Assembly (NCBI GenBank): GCA_044353855.1
Contig: JBILBF010000002.1
Span: forward strand, 310,001 to 374,000
Source: UKL13-3 sp044353855
Lineage (GTDB): Bacteria > Bacteroidota > Bacteroidia > UKL13-3
Direction: 5' to 3'
DNA: 64,000 nucleotides
Shown: piece by piece, positions 35,873-45,290 of the stretch
Layout of the letters: the number at the start of each line of letters is the position of its first letter
How positions within the stretch are numbered: position 1 is the stretch's first letter
Made by a program: the position numbers and the translations under genes
The notes under the pieces: generated by a model
The model's database searches: none
Told to the model about the DNA's origin: nothing
The model's input: only the letters and a program-made list of their open reading frames with translations

Positions 35873-36903
35873 TTTTGTGTATCTTTAAGTAATTTTTCTA
35901 AATCAGAAATTCGCTTTTCTAATAATGGCAATTTGCGATAAATTGCTTGCGATCGTAAGTTATCTTTATAATTAAATGCTGGTGTGCCAAATAATTTTGC
36001 ATCTTCTTCTTTAACAGTTGATATCACACCCGATTGCCCTCCAATAGAAACACTATCAGCAATGGAAATATGCCCTGAAATAGCAACTTGACCACCTACC
36101 ACACAATATTTACCCACTTTTGAACTTCCTGCAATACCCGATTGTGCGGCCATAACAGTATGTTCATCCACTTCAACATTATGTGCAATTTGAATTAAAT
36201 TATCAAGCTTTACTCCTTTGCGAATAATGGTACTCCCCATGGTAGCTCTATCTATACTGCAATTACTGCCAATTTCAACATCGTTTTCAATTACCACATT
36301 TCCTGTTTGTGGAATTTTTTTATAACTCCTATCAGCCAGAGGTGCAAAACCGAAACCATCACTTCCTATTACCGTTCCTGAATGGATAATGCAATTATCA
36401 CCAATATGACAATCATTATAAATTTTAACTCCGGGGAATAGAACTGTATTTTTTCCTATTGTAGCTCTATCACCAATATACACTTGTGGGAAAATTTTAG
36501 ATCCTTCACCTATAACGGCACCTGATTCAACAACAGCATAATGTCCTATATACACATTATTTGCAACAGTTGCTTTTTTATCAATAAAAGAATTCTCGGA
36601 AATTCCCTGTTTGTGAAGAGAAACTTTTGAAAACTGCTCGAGCAAATAGGTAAAACTTGCATAAGCATCATCTACTTTAATAAGGGTAACCAAAACAGGT
36701 TCGGTAGGTTCAAATGAACGATTAACCAAAACAGCAGTAGATTTAGTAGTATATAAGTATGGTTCGTATTTAGGATTTGCCAAAAACGATAACGCCCCCA
36801 ATTCACCTTCTTCAATTTTGGCTACTTTGCTTAATACCGCATTTCCATCTCCAACAATTTCTCCTTGAAGCAACGCACCTAACTCAGCTACTGATATTTG
36901 CAT
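35869..36903 (-). CDS. lpxD: UDP-3-O-(3-hydroxyacyl)glucosamine N-acyltransferase
   Basis: Adds the N-linked hydroxyacyl chain in lipid A synthesis. The 344-residue protein has the N-terminal uridine-binding domain ('LSFLANPKYEPYLYTTKSTA') and a hexapeptide beta helix with the catalytic His in 'QIAHNVEVDEHTVMAAQSGI'. A C-terminal coiled helix ends the protein. It sits between the HD hydrolase gene (33 bases upstream) and lpxC/fabZ (four-base overlap). Confidence 0.97.
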   Translation of the reverse strand: MQISVAELGALLQGEIVGDGNAVLSKVAKIEEGELGALSFLANPKYEPYLYTTKSTAVLVNRSFEPTEPVLVTLIKVDDAYASFTYLLEQFSKVSLHKQGISENSFIDKKATVANNVYIGHYAVVESGAVIGEGSKIFPQVYIGDRATIGKNTVLFPGVKIYNDCHIGDNCIIHSGTVIGSDGFGFAPLADRSYKKIPQTGNVVIENDVEIGSNCSIDRATMGSTIIRKGVKLDNLIQIAHNVEVDEHTVMAAQSGIAGSSKVGKYCVVGGQVAISGHISIADSVSIGGQSGVISTVKEEDAKLFGTPAFNYKDNLRSQAIYRKLPLLEKRISDLEKLLKDTQK

Positions 36904-36936
36904 TTAGTTATCTTCTCTTAGTTTTAGCTGAGCAAT

Positions 36937-38163
36937 TTATATATTTTTTGGATAACATAAAAAGTATTTAGTTACAGGCTTAGCAAGTGCAGATATGTTG
37001 TATTGGTCTGACGCATTAACAATATCTGCTACTTCCCCAGTACGATACAATACTTTAATATTAAAACCATCAGGATTATACGCTTTGTTCATTACACTTT
37101 CGGTGTATACAAAATAGTGGGTATCAGCTAAAGAAATATTAAATTGTGAAGCCGTCAAATCCATTTTTGATGATAACTCCGTTGCTGTAAATGGTTCTTT
37201 TTGAATACTGATTTTAGGCAAATCTCTATTTACAAGTTGCTTACACAACATCGATAAAATGTAATCTGAGTGTTGACACCACACTTTTACAGATGTAAAC
37301 ACATCAAAATCATCCAACTCACTAAACAATTTTAAATAATTAGGATCTGTAACAAATTGATGACCAGTAGGAGGTTTATATAAAAAAACACGAAAAGAAG
37401 GCGTTGCAAATAAATCAACTCCTTTGGCAGCTAATAAAACAGCCCGTTGCATTATTTTTACCAATAAGCTTTCTGCTGCAATAACCGTTTTATGCAAATA
37501 AACTTGCCAATACATTAACCTTCGGGCTATTATAAACTTTTCAATAGAATAAATGCCTTTTTCATCAATAACCAATTCACCATTGTATACGTTAAGCATG
37601 CTAATAATTCGATCATGTCCAATAACACCTTCTTGCACACCAGTATAAAAACTATCTCTTCGCAAATAATCGAGCCTATCCATATCCAATTGGCTAGATA
37701 CCAATTGATGTAAAAAAGGTTTCGAATAGTCGTTTTTGAAAATTTGAATGGCTAATGTTAATCTGCCTTCGAGTTCAATATTCAGAAGCTCCATAAAAGC
37801 TAATGAAATATCTTCATGGTGAACATCTTGAATTAGCACTTGTTCCAACGTATGAGAATAGGGTCCATGTCCCATATCATGTAAAAGAACTGCTGCACAA
37901 ACGGCATCTTTTTCTTCATCTGTTATCGAAACGCCTTTCCATTTTAATAAATCAACAGCCTGAGACGTAAGGCTCATCGCACCAATTACATGTTGAAAGC
38001 GAGTATGCAAAGCACCTGGATAAACTAAATTAGACAACCCCAATTGTTTAATTCTTCGAAGCCTCTGAAAATAAGGGTGCTCTATCAAATCAAAAATAAG
38101 TTCGCTGGAAATAGTGACAAAACCATAAACAGGATCATTAATTATTTTTTTTTTATTAAACAT
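36937..38163 (-). CDS. HD-domain phosphohydrolase
   Basis: A ~408-residue HD-superfamily protein of the dGTPase-like type. The metal site is visible as 'TRFQHVIGAMSLT' (first His) and 'LLHDMGHGPYSHTLE' (HD), with a later Asp in 'QLDMDRLDYLRRDSFYTG'. Family members hydrolyse nucleotides or nucleic-acid-like phosphates; the substrate is not known. It begins the lpxD-lpxC/fabZ-lpxA operon, a position it holds widely in Bacteroidota. I prefer the ATG at 38163 ('MFNKKKIINDPVYGF'); 38172 is also possible. It is divergent from porX. Confidence 0.9.
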   Translation of the reverse strand: MFNKKKIINDPVYGFVTISSELIFDLIEHPYFQRLRRIKQLGLSNLVYPGALHTRFQHVIGAMSLTSQAVDLLKWKGVSITDEEKDAVCAAVLLHDMGHGPYSHTLEQVLIQDVHHEDISLAFMELLNIELEGRLTLAIQIFKNDYSKPFLHQLVSSQLDMDRLDYLRRDSFYTGVQEGVIGHDRIISMLNVYNGELVIDEKGIYSIEKFIIARRLMYWQVYLHKTVIAAESLLVKIMQRAVLLAAKGVDLFATPSFRVFLYKPPTGHQFVTDPNYLKLFSELDDFDVFTSVKVWCQHSDYILSMLCKQLVNRDLPKISIQKEPFTATELSSKMDLTASQFNISLADTHYFVYTESVMNKAYNPDGFNIKVLYRTGEVADIVNASDQYNISALAKPVTKYFLCYPKNI

Positions 38164-38274
38164 CTGCTGCACAATAAAATTTAGTTAATACGTTTACATT
38201 CGAAACATCATTTAAAACTTACAGCACTAAAAAAATGTTGGTAGCCAAAAATGAGCAACAAATATACTTAAACC

Positions 38275-39828
38275 ATGCAAAATACACAGATACTTTGGGC
38301 AGATGACGAAATAGAAATGTTAAAACCTCATATATTATTTTTAAAAAACAAAGGATATGAAGTTTATAAAGTAACAAATGGCTTAGATGCAATTGAAGCT
38401 TGTAAAAAAAATGAATTTGATTTGATTTTTTTAGACGAAAACATGCCGGGTATTTCAGGCTTAGAAGCACTTTCGCAAATAAAAGCGATCAAACCAGAAG
38501 TACCTGTGGTAATGATTACTAAAAGTGAGGAAGAACATATAATGGAAGATGCAATTGGTAGTAAAATTGCAGACTACCTTATTAAACCAGTAAACTCCAA
38601 TCAAATATTATTATCTATCAAAAAAATATTGGATAATAAACGGCTCGTAACTGAGAAAACCGCACAAAACTACCAACAAGAATTCAGACAGATTGGGATG
38701 GAATTGAATGAAACAATTGGTTTTGATTCGTGGGTTGCTTTGTACCGAAAGTTGATTTACTGGGAATTAGAACTAGCAAGTAGCGGTGAAACAGGAATGG
38801 ATGAAATATTGCTGATGCAAAAAAGAGAGGCCAATAGAGAGTGGACCAAATTTGTCAAAAATAATTACATCCAATTTTTGCGTAAACCAACATCAACTAC
38901 CCCAACGATGAGCCATAATGTTGTTCAGCAAAAAGTAATACCTGAATTAAAAGGTGATAGTCCTGTTTTTTTATTATTGCTAGATAATTTCCGTTTCGAC
39001 CAATGGAAAATCATTCAAAGTATGATGAATGAGTATTTTAGAACAATAAATGAAGAAGTATATTTAACTATTTTACCAACTACAACACATTATGCGCGTA
39101 ATGCTTTTTTTGCAGGAATGATGCCTGCCGATATTCAAAAAAAGTTTCCAAATCTTTGGGTAGATGAAGAAGAAGATGAAGGCAAAAACTTACACGAACA
39201 GGAACTTTTGCAATCCCTCTTAAAACAAAATGGCTACACCGAAAAATTTAGTTATACCAAAATAACAAACTTAGAAGCAGGAAAAAGATTGGTGGATGAT
39301 ATACCTAATATGTTAGACAATAAATTGAACGTAATCGTATACAACTTTGTTGATATGTTAAGCCATGTAAGAACAGAAATGAATGTAATGAAAGAACTTG
39401 CAGAAGATGAAGCAGCCTATCGCAGTATTACTCAAAGTTGGTTTGAACATTCGCCTCTTTTTGAAGCATTGAAAAGATTGGCACAACACAAAGTAAAATT
39501 AATTATTACAACTGATCATGGATCTATTCGTGTAGCCAATCCTGTTAAAATAGTTGGGGATAAAGCAACCAGTACAAATCTTCGTTATAAACAAGGACGT
39601 AACCTCAATTATAATGAAAACGATTTGTTTACCATCAAAGATCCATCTGAAGCTTTTTTACCTAAACAAAACATCAGCAGCCGATTTGTATTTGCTACCG
39701 AAGACCACTTTATGGCTTACCCCAATAATTACAACTACCATGTAAAAATGTACAACGATTCATTTCAGCATGGCGGCATTAGTATGGAAGAAATGATTGT
39801 TCCTTTTGTGCTGTTAGAATCAAAATAA
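38275..39828 (+). CDS. porX: PorX: response regulator with PglZ domain, T9SS regulator
   Basis: A 517-residue two-component effector of the type IX secretion system. The receiver domain (residues about 5-120) has acidic D10/D11, phospho-acceptor Asp54 in 'LIFLDENMPGISG', and the conserved Lys in 'DYLIKPVN'. The C-terminal PglZ domain of the alkaline phosphatase superfamily carries metal-site residues in 'LLLLDNFRFDQW', 'LPTTTHYARNAFFAGM' and 'ITTDHGSIRV'. PorX of characterised Bacteroidota is activated by PorY, acts with SigP and hydrolyses oligonucleotides. No PorY is adjacent. It is divergent from the HD-lpx operon. Confidence 0.95.
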   Translation: MQNTQILWADDEIEMLKPHILFLKNKGYEVYKVTNGLDAIEACKKNEFDLIFLDENMPGISGLEALSQIKAIKPEVPVVMITKSEEEHIMEDAIGSKIADYLIKPVNSNQILLSIKKILDNKRLVTEKTAQNYQQEFRQIGMELNETIGFDSWVALYRKLIYWELELASSGETGMDEILLMQKREANREWTKFVKNNYIQFLRKPTSTTPTMSHNVVQQKVIPELKGDSPVFLLLLDNFRFDQWKIIQSMMNEYFRTINEEVYLTILPTTTHYARNAFFAGMMPADIQKKFPNLWVDEEEDEGKNLHEQELLQSLLKQNGYTEKFSYTKITNLEAGKRLVDDIPNMLDNKLNVIVYNFVDMLSHVRTEMNVMKELAEDEAAYRSITQSWFEHSPLFEALKRLAQHKVKLIITTDHGSIRVANPVKIVGDKATSTNLRYKQGRNLNYNENDLFTIKDPSEAFLPKQNISSRFVFATEDHFMAYPNNYNYHVKMYNDSFQHGGISMEEMIVPFVLLESK

Positions 39829-39852
39829 AACCCAATCCAATATATTTAAATA

Positions 39853-40347
39853 TTATTCTTTTTTTAGGCTATTCAACACACAATTGAATTGGATTTTTAT
39901 TTGATCTTTATGGAGTTTTAAAATAAAGTTTTTAACGCCAAACTCAGCATCAAAGCTAATTGTATGAATATTGTTTTGAGAAAACAACAATACGTTTTCT
40001 GTATTTACCCTGTACAAAAAATTCATTGACGTATCCTTTTTGGTTTCATAACTATCATAAAAGTCTAATAGTAAAGTACTTTTATTATCTAACAGCACTT
40101 CCATTTTACTAGGTTTGAGTGTTTTGCTTAAAAATGGTTTTACTATCCAAACTAAGTAATAGTCAATTCCGTCAAATTTAATTTGGCTGTACATTTGATA
40201 CTTTTCATTACTATAAATCAACTCAGATTGAGAAGTTGTACTTATCGTACCATTTTGATTCATTTCTGACTTTAGCTCACATTGAGCATTTCCATTCGGA
40301 ATGAAACTAACTAAAAACAATATCAGGAAAAAAAAATTGAATGCCAT
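39853..40347 (-). CDS. Secreted protein of unknown function
   Basis: A 164-residue protein with a signal peptide ('FFFLILFLVSFIPNGNAQ') and a mature beta-rich domain ('YQMYSQIKFDGIDYYLVWIV', 'KMEVLLDNKSTLLLDFYD'). No motif, lipobox or sorting tail is visible, so it is likely periplasmic. It converges on porX with a 24-base gap and is divergent from the DUF2490 gene. Confidence 0.65.
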   Translation of the reverse strand: MAFNFFFLILFLVSFIPNGNAQCELKSEMNQNGTISTTSQSELIYSNEKYQMYSQIKFDGIDYYLVWIVKPFLSKTLKPSKMEVLLDNKSTLLLDFYDSYETKKDTSMNFLYRVNTENVLLFSQNNIHTISFDAEFGVKNFILKLHKDQIKIQFNCVLNSLKKE

Positions 40348-40437
40348 AGTAAATTTAGATTAATGCTTTGAATAGCAATTTACACCAATAACTTAAAAAG
40401 GTAGCAAAGACGAACTTATTTTAGTTTATTTGTTCGC

Positions 40438-41184
40438 ATGAAATTTGTTTTTGGCTTTATATTTTATTGTTTAATATACACTACCAGTTATGCTCAAAGT
40501 GCAGGAGAATCGGATATAACAGAGAGTGGCCAATTGTGGACAGAAGTCAATTTTACCCATGTTGTAAAAAAAATTATATACCAAGCAGATTTTAGTGTAA
40601 GCTCAAGTAATGACAAAACAAAAACAGGCATTACAAATCATATCGTACAATACGGTATTAGACCCTGGGCACATTATTTCATCACACCACGTATTAAATT
40701 ATCAACCGGAATTGCTTTTTTTAACAATCCTGAAATTGTTGAGGTAAATCAAATAGAATCCTTTGAAATCCGTCCTACGTTTCAACTTCAACACTTTAAA
40801 GTTGCCAAACGTATTACTTTATACAACAGACTTCGTTTTGAAACTCGATTTATAGAAACAAATGGATCTGGTGATTTTAAAAATAACAACAGATTACGGT
40901 ACATGCCTAAACTATTTATATCCCTCAATAGTTTAAGTATACGTAAAAAAACAATTTATGCAATACTCTCTGATGAGCTATTCATGAATTTTGATAAAGG
41001 CCATTTTATAGATATGAACAGACTTAATATGGGATTAGGATATTGTATAACAGACAATATTAGTGTGGAACTATGTTATGCTAATCAATTAAAAAACCCA
41101 ACAACCAATACCGCAGAAATAACGAATGCACTTTCAATTAGTTTAAGTTTTAATAATATCTTAAAAATCATTGCTAAAAACTAG
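40438..41184 (+). CDS. DUF2490 outer-membrane-like protein
   Basis: A 248-residue exported protein with a signal ending 'TTSYAQS' and alternating amphipathic strands ('AHYFITPRIKLSTGIAFF', 'RITLYNRLRFETRFI', 'MNRLNMGLGYCI'), ending in a strand with terminal aromatic content ('ALSISLSFNNI'). The pattern 'GQLWTEVNFTH' at the mature start and the predicted beta barrel fit the DUF2490 family. Function unknown. Confidence 0.82.
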   Translation: MKFVFGFIFYCLIYTTSYAQSAGESDITESGQLWTEVNFTHVVKKIIYQADFSVSSSNDKTKTGITNHIVQYGIRPWAHYFITPRIKLSTGIAFFNNPEIVEVNQIESFEIRPTFQLQHFKVAKRITLYNRLRFETRFIETNGSGDFKNNNRLRYMPKLFISLNSLSIRKKTIYAILSDELFMNFDKGHFIDMNRLNMGLGYCITDNISVELCYANQLKNPTTNTAEITNALSISLSFNNILKIIAKN

Positions 41185-41261
41185 TGTTTAAACAACTTAT
41201 TCTACTTAGTAAACTAAAAGACTATTCACTTTTATCCATTTCAAATTAACAACACTTAATT

Positions 41262-41816
41262 ATGACATTTAAAATATATACAAAAACGGGCGATACAGGA
41301 CAAACTTCATTAATAGGAGGAGTTAGAGTACCAAAATATCATTTACGTATTGAAAGTTATGGAACAGTTGATGAACTGAATTCATACATAGGTTTGGTAA
41401 AAGAAAGTATAACTGATACCCATGTCAAAAATATCCTTTACGGAATTCAAGACAGGCTATTTACTGTAGGTTCGGTTTTGGCAAGTGACCCTGAAAAATC
41501 AAAAATGAAAATACCCGATATACATGAAGAAGATGTAACGTTATTAGAAACAGAAATGGATGCGATGGATATTGTATTGCCAGAGCTTAACAATTTTATT
41601 TTACCAGGAGGTAATATCGCTGCATCCTATTGTCATGTTGCCAGATGTGTATGCCGAAGAGCAGAAAGGTTGGTAGTACATTTGCAAACTGAAAGTGAAG
41701 TTCCACAAATTATTGCTATTTACTTAAACAGATTAAGTGATTTTTTATTTATGCTCTCACGAAAAATTGTACATGATGCAGGTGCTATTGAAACTCCTTG
41801 GAGACCACGGATGTAA
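41262..41816 (+). CDS. ATP:cob(I)alamin adenosyltransferase, PduO type
   Basis: Transfers adenosyl from ATP to cob(I)alamin to make coenzyme B12. The 184-residue protein has the N-terminal ATP loop 'TKTGDTGQTSLIGG', 'GTVDELNSYIGLVK', 'FILPGGNIAASYCHVARCVC' and 'CRRAERLVVHL', and 'YLNRLSDFLFMLSRKI', all standard for PduO-type enzymes. It supplies cofactor for methylmalonyl-CoA mutase, encoded 15 kb away in this window. Its neighbours are unrelated. Confidence 0.95.
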   Translation: MTFKIYTKTGDTGQTSLIGGVRVPKYHLRIESYGTVDELNSYIGLVKESITDTHVKNILYGIQDRLFTVGSVLASDPEKSKMKIPDIHEEDVTLLETEMDAMDIVLPELNNFILPGGNIAASYCHVARCVCRRAERLVVHLQTESEVPQIIAIYLNRLSDFLFMLSRKIVHDAGAIETPWRPRM

Positions 41817-41900
41817 ATTTTACATAATACTATAGCTGCTAATTTCATTCATTTGTTTTTTATAAGCAACAGCTGTAGCTATCAAAAAAATAGGTAGAAA

Positions 41901-42731
41901 CTATATTAAATACACACCATCTTTTTCAATTCTAACGAGTCGTTTTTTATACAACATCCCTAGCGATTTTTTGAACGCCTTTTTACTTATATGAAGTGCA
42001 TCTGCAATTTCATCAGGAGTACTATCATCTGTTAATGCAATAAATCCATTGTGTATTTTCAGATAATCATATAAAATATCATTTACATCTTCAAAACGAG
42101 CAAAGCCTATTTTTTGAATACTTAAATCCACTTCTTTGGTTGGTTTAATTTTTTTAACCCAAGCTTTCATGCGTTCGCCAACTTCTAAATCACGAAACAC
42201 TTCATCTTTATAAATCAATCCTTTATAAGCATCATTAATCACAGCAAAATAGCCTAAGAAATGGTCTTCAAAAATTAAAATATCTACCTCCTCACCAACT
42301 TTTAAATCAAGATGTTCGTTTACAAAAAAACGGTTTAATTTAGATGAAGCTGCAAGTCTATCCGTTTCTTCATCAAGATATAAATAAACAACATGTGTTT
42401 CACCTTCGTGCATCGGAATCGCTTGTTGTTTGGCCGGAACTAGCAAATCTTTATCTAGCCCCCAATCCATAAATGCACCAAATGGTGCTATATCTAATAC
42501 TCTTAAAGCTGCAAATTGATTCAACAAAATTTTAGGCTCTTGTGTACTAGCCACAATCCTATCTTCAGAATCTGTATACACAAAAACTTCAATTGCATCT
42601 CCAATTTTTTGTTCTGGAGTTGTAAATTTATTTGGGAGTAAAACATCATTTTGTTCAGTATCGGTAAGGTATAAACCCACAGCACTAGCGCGCAAAATGG
42701 TTAGCGTATTTTTTTGTCCAAGGTATATCAT
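41901..42731 (-). CDS. cvfB: CvfB-like S1 RNA-binding protein
   Basis: A 276-residue protein with successive OB/S1 domains and a C-terminal winged helix, the architecture of CvfB. The first S1-like domain starts 'YLGQKNTLTILRASAVGLYL'; 'RVLDIAPFGAFMDWGLDKDLLVP' is the second; the C-terminal 'DALHISKKAFKKSLGMLYKK' is the winged helix. CvfB affects virulence and RNA processing in Gram-positives; its role in Bacteroidota is not established. It is divergent from the ATP-grasp gene. Confidence 0.9.
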   Translation of the reverse strand: MIYLGQKNTLTILRASAVGLYLTDTEQNDVLLPNKFTTPEQKIGDAIEVFVYTDSEDRIVASTQEPKILLNQFAALRVLDIAPFGAFMDWGLDKDLLVPAKQQAIPMHEGETHVVYLYLDEETDRLAASSKLNRFFVNEHLDLKVGEEVDILIFEDHFLGYFAVINDAYKGLIYKDEVFRDLEVGERMKAWVKKIKPTKEVDLSIQKIGFARFEDVNDILYDYLKIHNGFIALTDDSTPDEIADALHISKKAFKKSLGMLYKKRLVRIEKDGVYLI

Positions 42732-42836
42732 ATAAATAATTATTCGGGATCAAAATTACATTTAAAATTACTATTAATTTTTTGTTATTTACACGTAGGT
42801 TTACAACAGCATATTGCTTTTATCAAAACTAAAAAT

Positions 42837-44279
42837 ATGAGTGAAATTTTTAACAGCTATCAAACTGGAGAAATAGTATGGGACGAGATGTATTCTGGTC
42901 AATCGGTACGTAAGCCCTACACCGAAATGTATGAATACCTAAAGGCTATTCCTCAACATATTTTGGATGGCAAAGAAGAGTTAGCTAAAAAATTATTTAT
43001 GAGCCAAGGCATAACATTTACCGTATATAACAGCAATGAGGGTATTGAAAAGATATTTCCTTTTGATATTATTCCACGAATTATAACTGCAAAAGAATGG
43101 GCTTTAATTGAGCGAGGAATTAAACAAAGAATAACAGCACTCAACAAGTTTTTAAAAGACATTTACCATAACCAAGAAATTATAAAAGAAGGCATAATTC
43201 CTGCCGATATGATTTATTCATGTCCACATTTTTTACGTGAAATGATTGGGGTGAACTTACCATATGATTTGTATGTTCATATTTCAGGTATTGACCTTAT
43301 ACGTGGCGAAGATGGTGACTTTTTTATTTTGGAAGATAATCTTCGTACCCCATCGGGCGTAAGTTATATGATTAAAAACAGAGAGATAACCAAACGGATA
43401 TTTCCAGAACTATTAGACCAAATCAAAGTAAAACCGGTGACAGATTATACAAACCTGTTACATCAAAATTTGGTAGCACTTTCACCCCGTAACATCCTCA
43501 AACCAACTATTGTATTACTCACTCCTGGTATCTATAACTCTGCCTATTTTGAACATGCTTTTTTAGCCCGCTTTATGGGAATTGAATTAGTAGAAGGAAG
43601 AGACCTTATAGTAAATAACCATATTGTGTATATGAAAACAACCTTTGGCCTTAAACAGGTGGATGTAATTTACCGTAGAGTTGATGATGAATTTTTAGAC
43701 CCTCTCGTATTTAGAAGTGATAGTATGTTAGGTGTACCTGGATTAATGTCAGCTTATAGAAAGGGTAATGTTGCTATTATCAATGCTTTAGGAAATGGTG
43801 TTGCTGATGATAAAGCTATATATGCCTATGTACCCAATATGATAAGGTATTATTTGAATGAAGAACCAATTCTTAAAAATGTGCCTACTTATCAATTAGG
43901 TCGACCCGATGAGTTAGAATTTGTGCTCAACAATATCCATACAATGGTTATCAAAAAAACGAACGGATCGGGAGGGTATGATATGTTAATGGGATTTGCT
44001 TCAAGTGAACAAGAAATAGCAGAATACATAAAAGAAATACATCTCAATCCTCGAAATTTTATTGCTCAACCAACCATTAATTTATCATCCGCACCTTGTT
44101 ATATCAATGGTAAGTTACAACCTCGAAGGGTAGACTTACGGCCATATGCTTTGTGTGGACCTAATGGAATAGATATTGTGCCAGGTGGATTGACAAGAGT
44201 TGCCTTAAAAGAAGGCTCTTTGGTAGTTAACTCATCTCAAGGTGGTGGCAGCAAAGACACATGGGTACTTGAAGAATAA
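42837..44279 (+). CDS. Circularly permuted ATP-grasp protein (COG2308)
   Basis: A 480-residue circularly permuted ATP-grasp ligase. I start at ATG 42837 ('MSEIFNSYQTGEIVWDEMY'); the open frame runs to 42714, overlapping the divergent cvfB. Visible motifs are 'EDNLRTPSGVSYMIKNR', 'RRVDDEFLDPLVF', 'VIKKTNGSGGYDMLMG' and the invariant C-terminus 'NSSQGGGSKDTWVLEE'. ATP-grasp enzymes form amide bonds through acyl phosphates; the substrates here are unknown. It is followed by an alpha-E gene and a transglutaminase gene in the same direction, the conserved trio of this family. Confidence 0.93.
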   Translation: MSEIFNSYQTGEIVWDEMYSGQSVRKPYTEMYEYLKAIPQHILDGKEELAKKLFMSQGITFTVYNSNEGIEKIFPFDIIPRIITAKEWALIERGIKQRITALNKFLKDIYHNQEIIKEGIIPADMIYSCPHFLREMIGVNLPYDLYVHISGIDLIRGEDGDFFILEDNLRTPSGVSYMIKNREITKRIFPELLDQIKVKPVTDYTNLLHQNLVALSPRNILKPTIVLLTPGIYNSAYFEHAFLARFMGIELVEGRDLIVNNHIVYMKTTFGLKQVDVIYRRVDDEFLDPLVFRSDSMLGVPGLMSAYRKGNVAIINALGNGVADDKAIYAYVPNMIRYYLNEEPILKNVPTYQLGRPDELEFVLNNIHTMVIKKTNGSGGYDMLMGFASSEQEIAEYIKEIHLNPRNFIAQPTINLSSAPCYINGKLQPRRVDLRPYALCGPNGIDIVPGGLTRVALKEGSLVVNSSQGGGSKDTWVLEE

Positions 44280-44345
44280 ATTTAATGACGAACAATTCAA
44301 AAAAGCACTTTCACAAAACTTTAAAACCATTTAACACAATACACA

Positions 44346-45287
44346 ATGCTTGCACGAATAGCTGATTCTCTTTTTTGGATGTCGCGTTATATAGAACGAG
44401 CAGATGGCATAATGCGCATGCTAAAAATTAATTACACTGCATCACTAGATATTGGAAGTGGTGCTGAGTTTAGCTGGAAACCTGTACTTAAACTATTTGG
44501 TACATTAACTGAAATAGAAATTGATGCCATAGAACATAACAATAAACGGGTTATGCATTATATGATTGATGATCGTTCAAATCCAAACTCGTTGTTTCAT
44601 ATTATACGAAATGCTCGAGAAAATGCACGAGGAGTTCAAGATCACATTACCCTTGAGGTTTGGAGCTGTATAAATGAATTTTACTTAACCATAAAAAGTG
44701 ATGCAGTGGCAAAAATGATTGAAGAAAATCAAAGTATCCAACTTCTTGATGACTTACTTAAGAATGGCCTTCTTTATTATGGAACTAGTGATATTACCAT
44801 GCCTCGTGGTGAAGGTTGGAGTTTTATGAATATTGGAAAAGCATTAGAACGAACTTTACAAACTATAGATTTATTGGAAAGTAAATTTAGCGCTCTAAAG
44901 TATGATTATCAAATCCAAGCAGAAACTCCGTATTGGAAATACTTGTTAATGTCAGCCTCAGGTTATGAATTATATGTAAAAACATATCGTGAAGGAATGA
45001 ATGGGAAACATGTAGCAGAGATGATGATTTTAAATTCCGATTTTCCTCGCTCTATTTTATACTCTGTCGTTCAACTCACCCGAAATTTTGAAAAAGTAAA
45101 AAGTGACAGAAATCTTGATAGCTATAAACAAATTGAATTTTTAATTGGAAAATTACGCAGCACTATACGTTATACTGATGTAAACAATTTATCCCCTGAT
45201 GGCTTAAGAGCTTTATTACAAAACACACGAAATGATTTATATACAATAGCAGGTGCGCTTAATCATTTCTACTTTAATTATTACTAA
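44346..45287 (+). CDS. Alpha-E domain protein (COG2307, DUF403)
   Basis: A 313-residue all-helical protein starting 'MLARIADSLFWMSRYIERAD', the family hallmark, with 'FHIIRNARENARGVQDHIT' and 'YWKYLLMSASGYELYVKTY'. Alpha-E proteins occur almost only with COG2308 ATP-grasp and transglutaminase genes; they may act as scaffold or substrate-binding partner. It starts 66 bases after the ATP-grasp stop and three bases before the transglutaminase gene. Confidence 0.93.
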   Translation: MLARIADSLFWMSRYIERADGIMRMLKINYTASLDIGSGAEFSWKPVLKLFGTLTEIEIDAIEHNNKRVMHYMIDDRSNPNSLFHIIRNARENARGVQDHITLEVWSCINEFYLTIKSDAVAKMIEENQSIQLLDDLLKNGLLYYGTSDITMPRGEGWSFMNIGKALERTLQTIDLLESKFSALKYDYQIQAETPYWKYLLMSASGYELYVKTYREGMNGKHVAEMMILNSDFPRSILYSVVQLTRNFEKVKSDRNLDSYKQIEFLIGKLRSTIRYTDVNNLSPDGLRALLQNTRNDLYTIAGALNHFYFNYY

Positions 45288-45290
45288 ATC

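Noticed and set aside
33605..36903. LpxC-FabZ fusion as a novel arrangement
   Set aside because: The fusion is well established in Bacteroidota, so it is expected here.
41829..41882. ATAGCT/AGCTAT pairing after the adenosyltransferase gene
   Set aside because: A six-base stem with a loop of about 40 bases; not a convincing terminator or riboswitch. No B12 riboswitch core was recognised upstream of the adenosyltransferase either.
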